A stretch of 64,000 bases of DNA from an uncultured Endomicrobiia bacterium (GCA_937936785.1 CALDDQ010000012.1:1-64000), one strand, 5' to 3'. Positions 55,502 through 64,000 are shown, numbered from the stretch's first letter. Program-made: numbers and translations. The notes: a model not told the origin generated them from the sequence alone.

Positions 55502-55833
55502 AAATGACTAAAGTAAAAGATTTAATTCAAACCATATCAACTTTAGAACAGGAATATGAAGAAAAAATTGTTAAATTAAAGGAACAATACAAACAAGAAG
55601 AATTAAAGTATATTTCCGAACTAGAAAAAAATAATGATAAAAATATACAAGAATATGAAATTATGTTAGTTAATAAAAACCAATCTTTAATATCTAAGTT
55701 TAAGGAAGAATTAGAAAAAGAATATGATAATAAAAAAATAGTTTTTGAACAAAAAGTTAAAGGATTAGAAAAAGATATAGATGTTTTTGTAAAAGTTGTA
55801 AAAGATAGGGTATTATCATATGTCGATAGATAA
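55495..55833 (+). CDS. V-type ATPase G/H-like coiled-coil subunit
   Basis: 112 residues, almost entirely charged heptads (LEQEYEEKIVKLKEQYKQEELKYISELEKNNDK ... EELEKEYDNKKIVFEQKVKGLEKDIDVFVKVVKD). This is the composition of peripheral-stalk subunit G/H, and its place directly before subunit I, which it overlaps by 14 nt, fits operons of the V/A type. Sequence alone cannot prove the identity. Confidence 0.65.
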   Translation: MVKMTKVKDLIQTISTLEQEYEEKIVKLKEQYKQEELKYISELEKNNDKNIQEYEIMLVNKNQSLISKFKEELEKEYDNKKIVFEQKVKGLEKDIDVFVKVVKDRVLSYVDR

Positions 55834-57751
55834 AATAAAAAAAGCATACGTCTTTGTTCATGATGAAGATTATTTAGATTTTGTTTTCGGCTTAAAACAG
55901 TTATCCATTGTAGAACTTGTAAATATTGAATATAAAAAACCATCTTTTTACTTTAACAATTTTTCGCAGGAAGAAATTAGAGAAAATTTGAGCAGATTAG
56001 AGTTTGGGATGGGTATTTTTAAAAAATATCTTTCCATAAAAGAAATGTATTTAACAAAACGGGAATATTTGAGCTTGAATAAAAAAGAAGTGATAGATTT
56101 TAGTAATTATGTTTATAAACATTTGGAAGAAATTGATAAAAAAATTAAAATTTTTGAGACAGAATTGGAACATTTAGAATCTAAAATTAATGTTTTAAAA
56201 AAGTTTGAACTGTTTGATGCAGATATAAATTTGTTAAAGAAAATAAAAAATATAAACTATTTTTTTTCAGAACTTGATTTTAAAAAGTATGAAAAGTTTA
56301 AAGAAAAAGTTTATAAATTCAAATATTTAACAATTCCGTGGGAAGAGAAGAATAAATTAACGGTATCGTTTTTTTGTTTATACCACAATATTATAAACGA
56401 AGAATTAAACAAATATTTATTAGAAAATAATGTTGAGATATACAATTTTTTGAAAGATTGTAGTAAAAATAGTTTGTTAGATGAAATTGTTGAAACAAAG
56501 GAAAAGATAAATATAATAAATTCTGAACTAAAAAATCTTAAGTTAGAAGTTGAAAAGTTTTATGAAAAAAATAGGAATAGATTTTTATCTTGTTATAAAG
56601 ATTTATTAGAACTCAATGACTACATTTTAGCACAAAACAATTTTGGTACAACGTCAAGAATAAAAATAATTTCGTTTTGGGTTCCGGAAATTTATTTGTC
56701 AAAACTTATAGAATATATAAACAAATATTCATCAATATATTATTTATTTATTGACCCTCTACCACAAGATGATGTGCCTATAGTATTAAAAAATAAACCT
56801 ATTGTTCAACCATATGAGTTTGTTACAACACTATATTCATATCCTAAAAAAGATAATCTTGACCCAACGGTATTTTTAGCACCGTTTTTTACTTTATTTT
56901 TTGCTTTGTGTATGAGCGATGTTGTATATGGAATATTTTTATTTTTTGTATGGTTTTTTTTGAAAAATAAAATAAAAACTTTTGGCAAACTTGAACAATT
57001 ATTTGTTTTGTTTAAATATTTGGGTATTATAACAATTTTTGCAGGTGTTATAACAGATAGTTTTATTGGATTTAATGTGTTAAAAAATTTTGGTTTTACA
57101 AAGCGAATAATTTTGTTTGATCCGTTAAAAAAACCGATAGATTTTTTAAAATTTTCGTTTTTGCTTGGGCTTATACAGATAACTTTTGGTATGATGATAA
57201 AATTTTTCAGAAGTGTTAAACTGAAAGATTTTTGGGGCATGATAGAGATGTTATTATGGAAAATTTTATTGATATCATTAGTTCCTGCAGTTTACCAGTT
57301 AATTTTTGCCCAGAGAGTTAATCAGGTAATATATTCAATAACTTTAAAAGTTGCTTTAGTTACAGGCATTGTTATGATAATAATTTTAGGAAGAGAAACA
57401 AAAAATATTTTTTTAAAACCGTTTAGTGCATTGTTTAAACTATATTCTATTGTTGGTTATTATTCGGACATATTTTCATATGCAAGAATATTAGCATTAT
57501 CTTTAGCAGGGACAGCAATTTCGCAAACAATAAATTTACTCTCAAATACAACCTGGAATATTAAATTTTTTGGTCCTATATTGAGTATACTAATATTTAT
57601 AGCAGGCCATATGTTTAATTTTACAGTGAACTGTTTAGGAGCATTTGTGCATTCTGCAAGATTACAATATTTAGAATTTTTTAGTAAATTTTTTGAAGGT
57701 GGTGGTAGACCAATAAAATATTTTTCGCCTATAAAACAATTTGTAAAATAA
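55820..57751 (+). CDS. V-type ATP synthase subunit I (subunit a equivalent)
   Basis: 643 residues. The N-terminal 330 residues are cytosolic coiled coil and alpha/beta folds (IKKAYVFVHDEDYLDFVFGLKQLSIVELVNIEYKK; TSRIKIISFWVPEIYLSKLIEYI). The C-terminal half has seven to eight membrane helices, e.g. VFLAPFFTLFFALCMSDVVYGIFLFFVWFFL and ILSILIFIAGHMFNFTVNCLGAFVHSARLQYLEFF. The helix segment YSDIFSYARILALSLAGTAIS contains the essential Arg of the ion half-channels, and LQYLEFFSKFFEGGG is the typical end. Membrane-embedded stator. Confidence 0.93.
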   Translation: MSIDKIKKAYVFVHDEDYLDFVFGLKQLSIVELVNIEYKKPSFYFNNFSQEEIRENLSRLEFGMGIFKKYLSIKEMYLTKREYLSLNKKEVIDFSNYVYKHLEEIDKKIKIFETELEHLESKINVLKKFELFDADINLLKKIKNINYFFSELDFKKYEKFKEKVYKFKYLTIPWEEKNKLTVSFFCLYHNIINEELNKYLLENNVEIYNFLKDCSKNSLLDEIVETKEKINIINSELKNLKLEVEKFYEKNRNRFLSCYKDLLELNDYILAQNNFGTTSRIKIISFWVPEIYLSKLIEYINKYSSIYYLFIDPLPQDDVPIVLKNKPIVQPYEFVTTLYSYPKKDNLDPTVFLAPFFTLFFALCMSDVVYGIFLFFVWFFLKNKIKTFGKLEQLFVLFKYLGIITIFAGVITDSFIGFNVLKNFGFTKRIILFDPLKKPIDFLKFSFLLGLIQITFGMMIKFFRSVKLKDFWGMIEMLLWKILLISLVPAVYQLIFAQRVNQVIYSITLKVALVTGIVMIIILGRETKNIFLKPFSALFKLYSIVGYYSDIFSYARILALSLAGTAISQTINLLSNTTWNIKFFGPILSILIFIAGHMFNFTVNCLGAFVHSARLQYLEFFSKFFEGGGRPIKYFSPIKQFVK

Positions 57752-57809
57752 CAAAAATTTTATTTTAAAATTTAAAAAATAATATTTTTTAAAAAAGGAG
57801 AAAAAGTTT

Positions 57810-58286
57810 ATGGAACAATATTTTGGAGTAGCGTTAGTAGTATTAGGAGCAGCAGTTTCTGCTGCGTTAGCAGGGATAGGTTCTGCGGTAGGGTGTGGTA
57901 TTGTTGGTGAAGCAGGTAGTGGACTTGCGGCTGAAGATCCAAATAAATTTGGAATTTTATTACTACTTCAAGCAATTCCTGGAACTCAAGGAATTTATGG
58001 TTTTGTGGGAATGTTTTTAATATTAGCTAAACTTGTGGGTGTAGAAATTACTTCAATAACAATTTCACAAGGTTTAGCAGTTGCATGTGCGGCGTTGCCT
58101 ATAGGATTGGTGGGTTTAGTTTCTGCGATATTTCAGGGTAGGGTTTGTGTTGGAGGGGTTAGTATGATAGCAAAACGTCCTGAAGAAGTTGGTAAAGCGA
58201 TGGTGTTTGCTGTGGTAGTAGAAACATATGCAGTGTTAGGTTTGTTAACTACAATATTACTGTTAGGAAATATAAAGTTAGGATAA
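57810..58286 (+). CDS. V-type ATP synthase subunit K (c ring), Na+-type ligand set
   Basis: 158 residues in four membrane helices as two hairpins. The first has PGTQGIYGF (Thr59, Gln60, Tyr63) and no carboxylate. The second carries Gln109 (AIFQGRV) and Glu138 (VVVETYAVLG). In Enterococcus hirae NtpK the sodium site is formed by Leu61, Thr64, Gln65, Gln110 and Glu139 with Tyr68 nearby; here all but the Leu (Ile56) align by motif. Sodium coupling is therefore likely. AAAAAAGGAG start site. Confidence 0.95.
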   Translation: MEQYFGVALVVLGAAVSAALAGIGSAVGCGIVGEAGSGLAAEDPNKFGILLLLQAIPGTQGIYGFVGMFLILAKLVGVEITSITISQGLAVACAALPIGLVGLVSAIFQGRVCVGGVSMIAKRPEEVGKAMVFAVVVETYAVLGLLTTILLLGNIKLG

Positions 58287-58290
58287 TAAA

Positions 58291-58899
58291 ATGGCTGATA
58301 TAGAAAAAATTGTTGAAAAAATAAAATCTGACTACGAAAAACAAATCTTAGATTTAAAAGAAGAGTTTGAACTAAAAAAATCTGAAATTAGGAATTTGTT
58401 AGAAAAAAAATTAGAACAACAAAAATTATATTTAGAAAAACAGTTTGCGAATAAATATGATTTAGACCAAAAACGTATTGTGACAGAAAAATTTATAGAT
58501 TACAGCAAAGATATTGAGTTAAAAAAACAACTTTTGTTAAAAAAAATATTTGATAATGGTATAAAAGAAATTACTCAAATTTCAAAAGAAGAATACAGAA
58601 AATATATAAAAAGTTTAATTGTTAACAATCTTTTTACTGACGAGAAAAATGAAATTTTGTTTGACATAACAAATAAATTATCAGAAAACGAAAAACAAGA
58701 ACTGATTTATGAAATAAAATCAAAAGAAAAAAAACAGACAAATTTAGAGATAGAAATTTCAAAAAGGACAGAACCAAAGGTTACTTTTGGAATAATAATT
58801 TTTTCTTCTAAAAGATCAAAAGATTTGTCTTTAGAAAGTATACTCAATACACTAAAAACTTCTTTAGAAATAGAACTTGGGAAAAAATTATTTTCATAA
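58291..58899 (+). CDS. V-type ATP synthase subunit E (peripheral stalk)
   Basis: 202 residues. A long charged helix (EKIVEKIKSDYEKQILDLKEEFELKKSEIRNLLEKKLEQQKLYLEKQF) is followed by a C-terminal alpha/beta part (FDNGIKEITQISKEEYRKYIKSLI ... VTFGIIIFSSKRSKDLSLESILNTLKTSLEIELGKKLF), the typical subunit E plan. The final IELGKKLF is family-like. It follows subunit K by 4 nt. Confidence 0.88.
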   Translation: MADIEKIVEKIKSDYEKQILDLKEEFELKKSEIRNLLEKKLEQQKLYLEKQFANKYDLDQKRIVTEKFIDYSKDIELKKQLLLKKIFDNGIKEITQISKEEYRKYIKSLIVNNLFTDEKNEILFDITNKLSENEKQELIYEIKSKEKKQTNLEIEISKRTEPKVTFGIIIFSSKRSKDLSLESILNTLKTSLEIELGKKLFS

Positions 58900-58905
58900 T
58901 TAATT

Positions 58906-59676
58906 ATGAACTATATTCATTCAGTAGCAAGATTAAATGCAATAAGAAATTATAAGATTATTCCCAAACAAAAACTTAATGAAATTGAAAATTCAGGTTT
59001 AAATGCTTTAATAGAATTGTTGAAAGATTACAAGTATACAATAGTTACACAATATAATGAAAAAGAAATTTTGAAGTTGGAAAACTTTGATAAAATAATG
59101 ACAACAGAACTTGAAGAAACGCTGTCAATTTTGTCAAATCTACTTAATTCACGACACAGGTGGATTATAAATTGGTTAAAATCTTTTTTTGTCATGGAAA
59201 TAAAAAATAATGAAGATTTTGAAAATATAAATTTAGATATTGAACGCAAAAAACAGTTTTTAGAATATTTTTCCAAAATAAAACGGCTAAACAGCAAGAT
59301 AGTAGAAGAGATTTTTAAATCCATAGTTGATTTTGAAAACATAAAAATATTCCTTAGTGCAAAAATGATTTATACAATGCAGGAAGCGAATAAAATAGAT
59401 TTTTTACCAGGAGGAACAGTTGAAATACAAAAATTTTTAATATCGTATCCTGATGAAACATTGTTAGAAAAAGAATTGAGTAATACCTATGTTGGAATAA
59501 ATTTAAATATTTTTAATGAAACAAATTTTTATGAATATTTACACAATATTATTAAAAAATTAACTGGTAAAACATTGTATAAATTTTTTACTATAGAACC
59601 GTTGATAGCATATTTTTTTGATAAACTTTTAGAAGTTAGAAAAATAAAAGAGTTGTATATTAAGTTTACAAACTAA
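58906..59676 (+). CDS. V-type ATP synthase subunit C (AC39/d-like), short form
   Basis: 256 residues, against about 330 usual for V/A-ATPase subunit C. It begins NYIHSVARLNAIRNYKIIPKQKLNEIENSGLNALIELLKDYKYT, the typical first helices. The middle has EFENIKIFLSAKM-like residues (VDFENIKIFLSAKMIYTMQE) and the end IEPLIAYFFDKLLEVRKIKELYIKF matches the conserved PxxxYxxxKExExxxLR region. It links the central rotor to the membrane ring. Position between E and F is canonical; one helical repeat may be missing. Confidence 0.85.
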   Translation: MNYIHSVARLNAIRNYKIIPKQKLNEIENSGLNALIELLKDYKYTIVTQYNEKEILKLENFDKIMTTELEETLSILSNLLNSRHRWIINWLKSFFVMEIKNNEDFENINLDIERKKQFLEYFSKIKRLNSKIVEEIFKSIVDFENIKIFLSAKMIYTMQEANKIDFLPGGTVEIQKFLISYPDETLLEKELSNTYVGINLNIFNETNFYEYLHNIIKKLTGKTLYKFFTIEPLIAYFFDKLLEVRKIKELYIKFTN

Positions 59677-59681
59677 TTATT

Positions 59682-60026
59682 ATGAACACAAACATTTTGG
59701 TAGTTGGTGATTATGAATCTGTGATTATATATAAAACACTAAATTGTGATATTGTTTGTATTAGTAAAGATGAAAATTTTGATTCTGTAATAAATCAGGT
59801 TAAGAATAAAGAATATAAAATAATATTTGTAGTTGAAAATTTTTATGCTCAATTAAAAAAGAAATTTTTAGATAATAAATTAAAAATATTAAACAAAGAA
59901 ACAGCGCTAATTCCTATTATAGGAATCGGGAGTGTTTTAAAAAAATATGAAACTAATGTTGCAAAACAAAAATATCAAGAATTGTCAAGAATAGCTACAG
60001 GGCTAAAGTTAAATACTGATGAATAG
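59682..60026 (+). CDS. V-type ATP synthase subunit F
   Basis: 114 residues with a CheY-like fold: NILVVGDYESVIIYKTLNCDIVCISKD, YKIIFVVENFYAQLKKKF, LIPIIGIGSV. Subunit F normally has VIGDxDTVxGFRLAG and IPSxxG near these positions; this copy is divergent (VVGDYESVIIYKTLN). It sits in the normal C-F-A order, binds the central stalk and may regulate rotation. Confidence 0.82.
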   Translation: MNTNILVVGDYESVIIYKTLNCDIVCISKDENFDSVINQVKNKEYKIIFVVENFYAQLKKKFLDNKLKILNKETALIPIIGIGSVLKKYETNVAKQKYQELSRIATGLKLNTDE

Positions 60027-60062
60027 CCAACGTTTTTATAATAGTATAATAGGAGAGAAAAA

Positions 60063-61793
60063 ATGATTGGTCGGATAGTAAAAGTTTCAGGTCCGTTAGT
60101 AGTAGGAACTGGAATAGAAGACATAAAAATGTTTGATGTGGTACGTGTAGGTAAAGAACGGTTACTTGGAGAAGTAATAGAGTTACATGATAAAAATTAT
60201 TATATTCAGGTTTACGAAAATACAACTGGTTTGTCTGTTGATGATCCAATTGAGAATACAGGTATGCCTCTTTCAGTAGAATTAGGGCCTGGATTAGTAA
60301 CAACAATTTATGATGGCATTCAGCGGCCATTAGAAAAAATTATGCAATTAAGTGGAAATTTTATTACTCGTGGGATAGAAGTTAATTCTTTAGATAGGAA
60401 GAAAGAATGGATGTTTAACGCTACGAAAAAAGTTAAAGATAAAGTTTTTGCTGGTGATATTATAGGTATTGTTGAAGAAACAATTTTGGTAAAACATAAG
60501 ATTATGGTTCCAACAGATGTTGTTGAAGGCGAAATTGTAGAAATAACTTCTGGAAAGTTTAGTGTTGAGCAACCTGTTTGTAAAATAAAGACATTTGATG
60601 GCATAAAAGAAATAAAAATGTACCAGAGCTGGCCTGTTAGAAAACCAAGATTATATAAAGAAAAGTTAGTTCCTGGTTTACCTTTATTTACAGGACAACG
60701 TGTTGTGGACACTTTTTTCCCGGTGGCAAAAGGTGGTACTTCTTGTGTTCCTGGACCGTTTGGTTCTGGTAAAACAGTTATTCAGCACCAGTTAGCAAAA
60801 TGGGCTGATGCAGATATTGTGGTTTATATAGGTTGTGGTGAGCGTGGGAACGAAATGACGGATGTGTTGATAGAATTTCCTGAACTAAAAGATCCTAAAA
60901 CTGGCCAATCATTGATGAACAGGACAGTCTTAATTGCAAACACGTCAAATATGCCGGTAGCAGCAAGAGAAGCTTCGGTTTATACCGGTATAACAATAGC
61001 AGAATATTTTAGAGATATGGGATATTCAGTTGCCGTTATGGCAGATTCAACTTCACGTTGGGCGGAAGCGTTAAGAGAAATTTCAGGCAGGTTAGAAGAA
61101 ATGCCCGGGGAAGAGGGATTCCCTGCATATTTGCCAAAAAAAGTTGCTGAATTTTATGAACGAGCTGGAAGAGTAAAATGTTTAGGTTCAGAAGATCGGG
61201 AAGGAAGTTTGACAGTTACAGGAGCAGTATCACCACCTGGAGGAGATTTATCAGATCCTGTAGTTCAGGCAACGTTAAAAGTAGTAAAAGTTTTTTGGTC
61301 GTTAGAGTCTGAGTTAGCTTATGCACGACATTTTCCCGCTATTAATTGGTTGACAAGTTATTCTTTATATTATGATGCATTGGAAGAATATTATAATACT
61401 TATTTAGGGAAAGATTTCGTTAAATTAAGAACCAGTGCAATGACAATTTTACAGAAAGAATCTGATTTAAAAGAAATAGTGCGATTAGTAGGTCTAGAAA
61501 CACTTTCAGAACAAGATAAACTTGTTTTAGAAATAGCAAGAATGTTAAGAGAAGATTTTTTATATCAGAGTGCATTTGATCCAGTAGACACATACTGTTC
61601 AGCACGAAAACAGTATCTTATGTTAAAAGCTATAATAACTTTATATAATAAGTGTAAGGAGACTGTGGATACACAAAAAATTTCAGTATCAGAGTTTATT
61701 TCTATTCAATTAAAAGAAAAAGTTTCCAAGCTAAGATTTATAAAAGAAACAGATATAAATCAAATTGAAGAGTTTGTTAAATCCATAGAATGA
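60063..61793 (+). CDS. atpA: V-type ATP synthase catalytic subunit A
   Basis: 576 residues. N-terminal beta-barrel ([29 protein letters not shown]); the inserted non-homologous domain around residues 110-190; Walker [34 protein letters not shown] with the catalytic Glu; Walker [36 protein letters not shown]; and C-terminal helices ([14 protein letters not shown]). Full length. It hydrolyses or makes ATP with the non-catalytic B subunit, but B and D do not follow here: the next gene is thrC. TAGGAGAG start site. Confidence 0.97.
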   Translation: MIGRIVKVSGPLVVGTGIEDIKMFDVVRVGKERLLGEVIELHDKNYYIQVYENTTGLSVDDPIENTGMPLSVELGPGLVTTIYDGIQRPLEKIMQLSGNFITRGIEVNSLDRKKEWMFNATKKVKDKVFAGDIIGIVEETILVKHKIMVPTDVVEGEIVEITSGKFSVEQPVCKIKTFDGIKEIKMYQSWPVRKPRLYKEKLVPGLPLFTGQRVVDTFFPVAKGGTSCVPGPFGSGKTVIQHQLAKWADADIVVYIGCGERGNEMTDVLIEFPELKDPKTGQSLMNRTVLIANTSNMPVAAREASVYTGITIAEYFRDMGYSVAVMADSTSRWAEALREISGRLEEMPGEEGFPAYLPKKVAEFYERAGRVKCLGSEDREGSLTVTGAVSPPGGDLSDPVVQATLKVVKVFWSLESELAYARHFPAINWLTSYSLYYDALEEYYNTYLGKDFVKLRTSAMTILQKESDLKEIVRLVGLETLSEQDKLVLEIARMLREDFLYQSAFDPVDTYCSARKQYLMLKAIITLYNKCKETVDTQKISVSEFISIQLKEKVSKLRFIKETDINQIEEFVKSIE

Positions 61794-61811
61794 ACAGATT
61801 AGGATAAAAAT

Positions 61812-62912
61812 ATGTTATGGCCTGGGATTATAAATTATTTTAAAAATTTTTTACCTGCGGTAAAAAAATCTGCAATAGTAACTTTATTTGAGGGTAATAC
61901 TCCATTAGTGAAAGCACATAACTTGGAAAGTTTGATATGTAAAAGATATGGTTTAAAACTGAATATTTATTTAAAATACGATGGTTGTAATCCTACAGGT
62001 TCATTTAAAGACCGTGGTATGACAATGGCAATTTCAAAAGCAAAAGAATCCGGGAGTAAAACAGTAATTTGTGCTTCTACGGGTAACACGTCAGCTTCTG
62101 CAGCAGCATATTGTGCCAAAGCTGGGTTGAGATGTTTAGTGTTGATACCAGAGGGTAAAATAGCTTTAGGAAAACTTTCGCAAGCAGTTATGCATGGAGC
62201 AGATATATTATCAATTAATGGCAATTTTGATGAAGCGTTAAAGTTGGCAAAAAAAATTTCAGAAGAATATCCTGTTACATTAGTTAATTCATTAAACCCT
62301 TATAGAATAGAAGGACAAAAAACTGCTGCGTTTGAGATTGTTGAACAACTTGGTTATGTTCCAGAGTATCAATTTATGCCAGTAGGTAACGCGGGAAACA
62401 TTACTGCATATTGGAAAGGATATAAAGAAATTGGTTTAAAATTAAAAAAATTACCAAAAATGATGGGATTTCAAGCTTCTGGTGCTGCACCTATTGTTCA
62501 TGGGCATCCAATAAATAATCCAGAAACTGTTGCAACTGCAATACGTATTGGCAATCCTGCTTCGTGGAAACAAGCTGTTGCTGCAAGAGATGAATCTATG
62601 GGTGTGATAGATTCTGTAACAGACAGAGAAATTTTAGAGGCGTATTATCTTTTATCTTCTTATGAAGGAATTTTTGTAGAACCTGCTTCTGCATCTTCAG
62701 TTGCTGGATTATTTAAGTATTTAAATAAAGGTTTTTTTAATGAATATAAAAAGTCAAATATATCTAAAACTATAGTTTGTATTTTAACGGGTCACGGTTT
62801 AAAAGATCCTGATTGTGCAATAAAAACTTCAGAAAAAAGAGTTTCTATAAAAAAGTTGAATATAAAAGAAACACTTAATATAAAAAAGGTTGCTCAGTTG
62901 TTGAAAATTTAA
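61812..62912 (+). CDS. thrC: Threonine synthase
   Basis: 366 residues of the fold type II PLP family: LFEGNTPLVKAHNL, YLKYDGCNPTGSFKDRGMTMA with PLP Lys66, VICASTGNTSASAAAYCAKAGLRCLVLIPEGKIALGKLSQAVMHGA, NSLNPYRIEGQKTAAFEI, MPVGNAGNITAYWKGY, FVEPASASSVAGL and CILTGHGLKDPD. It converts O-phosphohomoserine to threonine. It begins 19 nt after the V-ATPase A gene and probably shares its transcript. It draws on homoserine, as does metX upstream in the window. Confidence 0.95.
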   Translation: MLWPGIINYFKNFLPAVKKSAIVTLFEGNTPLVKAHNLESLICKRYGLKLNIYLKYDGCNPTGSFKDRGMTMAISKAKESGSKTVICASTGNTSASAAAYCAKAGLRCLVLIPEGKIALGKLSQAVMHGADILSINGNFDEALKLAKKISEEYPVTLVNSLNPYRIEGQKTAAFEIVEQLGYVPEYQFMPVGNAGNITAYWKGYKEIGLKLKKLPKMMGFQASGAAPIVHGHPINNPETVATAIRIGNPASWKQAVAARDESMGVIDSVTDREILEAYYLLSSYEGIFVEPASASSVAGLFKYLNKGFFNEYKKSNISKTIVCILTGHGLKDPDCAIKTSEKRVSIKKLNIKETLNIKKVAQLLKI

Positions 62913-62983
62913 TAACAAGTAAGGTATTTATTAAAAAGAATAAATGCTTGAAAAGAAAAAAAAAGTTTTATACAAAAAACAAA

Positions 62984-63304
62984 ATGAAACCAAACGAAAA
63001 ATTTTTAGTTGCATTTTTTCATAGGATTGATGTATATCGTAGAATATTTTTTTTAACTATAAAACATCTTTTAGGTAAAACATATTATAATCGAGAAAAA
63101 GATTATTATGGTTACATAGGAGAAACCAAACAACTACATTGTGTACACAAAAATATGTCAAAACTTTCATCAACAAAATTTTATTGTACTGAGTGTGGAA
63201 AAACATTCCGTTTTTTACCGGAAGAGATTACAATTTTGTCTGAACTTTTAGGTATTTTAATAGTGGGCAGTTTAGTATATTTTCTTACGAAAAAGAAGAA
63301 ATAA
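62984..63304 (+). CDS. Zinc-ribbon membrane protein (unrecognised)
   Basis: The track begins at a TTG (62948); the ATG at 62984 (MKPNEKFLVAFFHRIDVYRRIFF) is preferred though no ribosome site is seen. About 106 residues. A basic/aromatic N-terminus is followed by a probable zinc-binding segment (HCVHKNMSKLSSTKFYCTECGKTF; Cys-x-His and Cys-x2-Cys) and a C-terminal membrane helix (LSELLGILIVGSLVYFLTKKKK). I do not know the family. It lies between thrC and rtcB. Confidence 0.6.
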   Translation: MKPNEKFLVAFFHRIDVYRRIFFLTIKHLLGKTYYNREKDYYGYIGETKQLHCVHKNMSKLSSTKFYCTECGKTFRFLPEEITILSELLGILIVGSLVYFLTKKKK

Positions 63305-63363
63305 AAATTCTTGTCTATTAAAAATTTTGAACATCAAAACTTGTTATAAAAAATTAAGCCAGT

Positions 63364-64000
63364 ATGAAATTAAAAAAAATTGATGAATACCGGTTTGAAC
63401 TTCCAAAAACAGGACAGATGAATGTTTATGGTATAATTTATGCTACTGATAAAACTATAGAAAAAGTTATTCAAGACAAAGCCGTACAACAGGTTTACAA
63501 TGTAGCAACATTGCCCGGGATAGAAAAAGTGTCATTAGCTATGCCAGATATTCACTGGGGATATGGGTTTCCTATAGGAGGCGTTGCGGCGTTTAGAATT
63601 TCCGATGGGATAATTTCTCCGGGTGGGATAGGGTATGATATAAACTGTGGCGTGAGGTTATTGAGAACAAATTTGACAAAAGGAGAAATAAGCCCAAAGT
63701 TAGAAAATTTAATTTTTGCAATGTTTAATAACATACCTTCGGGGGTTGGTTCTACTGGAAGAATTAAACTTTCAATTGACGAAGTAAAAAAAGTATTAAA
63801 AAAAGGTGCTAAATGGTCAGTAGAGAGAGGGTATGGTTCTATAGATGATTTAAATTTTACAGAGGAAAATGGTTGTATGGAAACTGAAGATGTAGAAGAT
63901 GTTTCTATACGTGCTTTGGACCGTGGAAAAGAACAATTAGGAACACTTGGTTCTGGGAACCATTTTTTAGAGATACAGTTTGTTGAACAGATTTACGATG
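63364..64000 (+). CDS. rtcB: RtcB-family RNA ligase (partial, 3' end outside window)
   Basis: 212 residues are visible before the window edge: YGIIYATDKTIEKVIQDKAVQQVYNVATLPGIEKVSLAMPDIHWGYGFPIGGVAAF, then the metal-binding GIISPGGIGYDINCGVRLL and LGSGNHFLEIQ with its His ligand. RtcB joins 2',3'-cyclic phosphate (or 3'-phosphate) and 5'-OH RNA ends with GTP and Mn2+. The catalytic guanylated His lies beyond the edge. No archease gene is seen upstream. Confidence 0.93.
   Translation, partial: MKLKKIDEYRFELPKTGQMNVYGIIYATDKTIEKVIQDKAVQQVYNVATLPGIEKVSLAMPDIHWGYGFPIGGVAAFRISDGIISPGGIGYDINCGVRLLRTNLTKGEISPKLENLIFAMFNNIPSGVGSTGRIKLSIDEVKKVLKKGAKWSVERGYGSIDDLNFTEENGCMETEDVEDVSIRALDRGKEQLGTLGSGNHFLEIQFVEQIYD

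Noticed and set aside
55527-55943. Minus-strand ORF of 138 residues opposite the V-ATPase G/H and I genes.
   Set aside because: It is Ser/Phe/Tyr-rich antisense of coiled-coil coding sequence, without a ribosome site or family motif.

Overview
This is an AT-rich chromosomal window (I estimate well under 35% GC by eye) from a Gram-negative, anaerobic bacterium. Outer-membrane proteins (TolC-like, PorV-like, a putative beta-barrel), lipoproteins with clear lipoboxes and SurA/BamD-like factors show a double membrane. Ferredoxin-dependent 2-oxoacid oxidoreductase, rubrerythrin, superoxide reductase and a flavodiiron protein show an oxygen-avoiding, low-potential metabolism. The gene mix (V-type ATPase, GT35 glucan phosphorylase with DUF4912 and GH57 branching enzyme, DUF4416, Ogg2-type glycosylase, PorV-like protein with a FlgD/T9SS-like tail protein) recalls Elusimicrobiota, Omnitrophota and related uncultured lineages. 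I cannot fix the phylum without a search. I see no phage, IS element or CRISPR array; the window looks like ordinary chromosome with some decaying genes.

Layout. 0-3.7 kb (minus): ECF sigma factor, zinc-finger anti-sigma factor, a repeat-containing secreted protein with a His-rich tail, then TolC-like and HlyD-like efflux components. 3.7-9.7 kb (minus): an AddB-like/AddA-like helicase-nuclease pair. 9.8-10.9 kb: a membrane-anchored CBM48-like protein and a membrane-anchored helical protein. 11-13.8 kb: an M20 peptidase, a tiny lipoprotein missed by the ORF track, three tRNA genes (CAU, Tyr, Gly) and a broken OmpR-type response regulator. 13.8-17.1 kb: aroK, aroB, an M24 aminopeptidase and efp. 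17.2-20.8 kb (minus): a large secreted BNR/sortilin-like protein and a PorV-like partner. 21.2-29.1 kb: a sulfur/methionine operon (Rrf2, cysK, metY, metX, metW) running into korAB, DsrE-like, TusA and a 51-residue membrane protein.

29.1-37.1 kb is a redox-stress block. On the plus strand lie a cytochrome b5-YHS fusion, a mini zinc ribbon, an Rrf2 regulator, DUF438 and DUF1858-DUF2249 proteins. They converge on a strong bidirectional terminator with a minus-strand set: rubrerythrin, desulfoferrodoxin, a ferritin-like protein, Fur/PerR, a broken ferredoxin, a flavodiiron protein, flavin reductase and an 8-oxoguanine glycosylase. 37-43 kb: a discoidin/glycosidase-like secreted protein, a NYN protein, and SurA-like and BamD-like envelope factors. 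43-54 kb: glucan phosphorylase, an unrecognised 1183-residue secreted protein with a beta-barrel-like partner, DUF4912, GH57 branching enzyme and DUF4416. 54.5-61.8 kb: a second ECF sigma/anti-sigma pair that overlaps a V-type ATPase operon, which encodes G/H-like, I, K, E, C, F and A subunits but not B or D. The window ends with thrC, a zinc-ribbon membrane protein and the 5' part of rtcB.

Three points stand out. Several operon-leading genes lack a Shine-Dalgarno sequence and have a -35/-10 promoter placed 6-11 nt before the ATG, suggesting leaderless transcripts. Two genes (response regulator, ferredoxin) carry homopolymer-associated frameshifts. The V-ATPase operon is directly linked to an ECF sigma switch but lacks B and D at its usual end.
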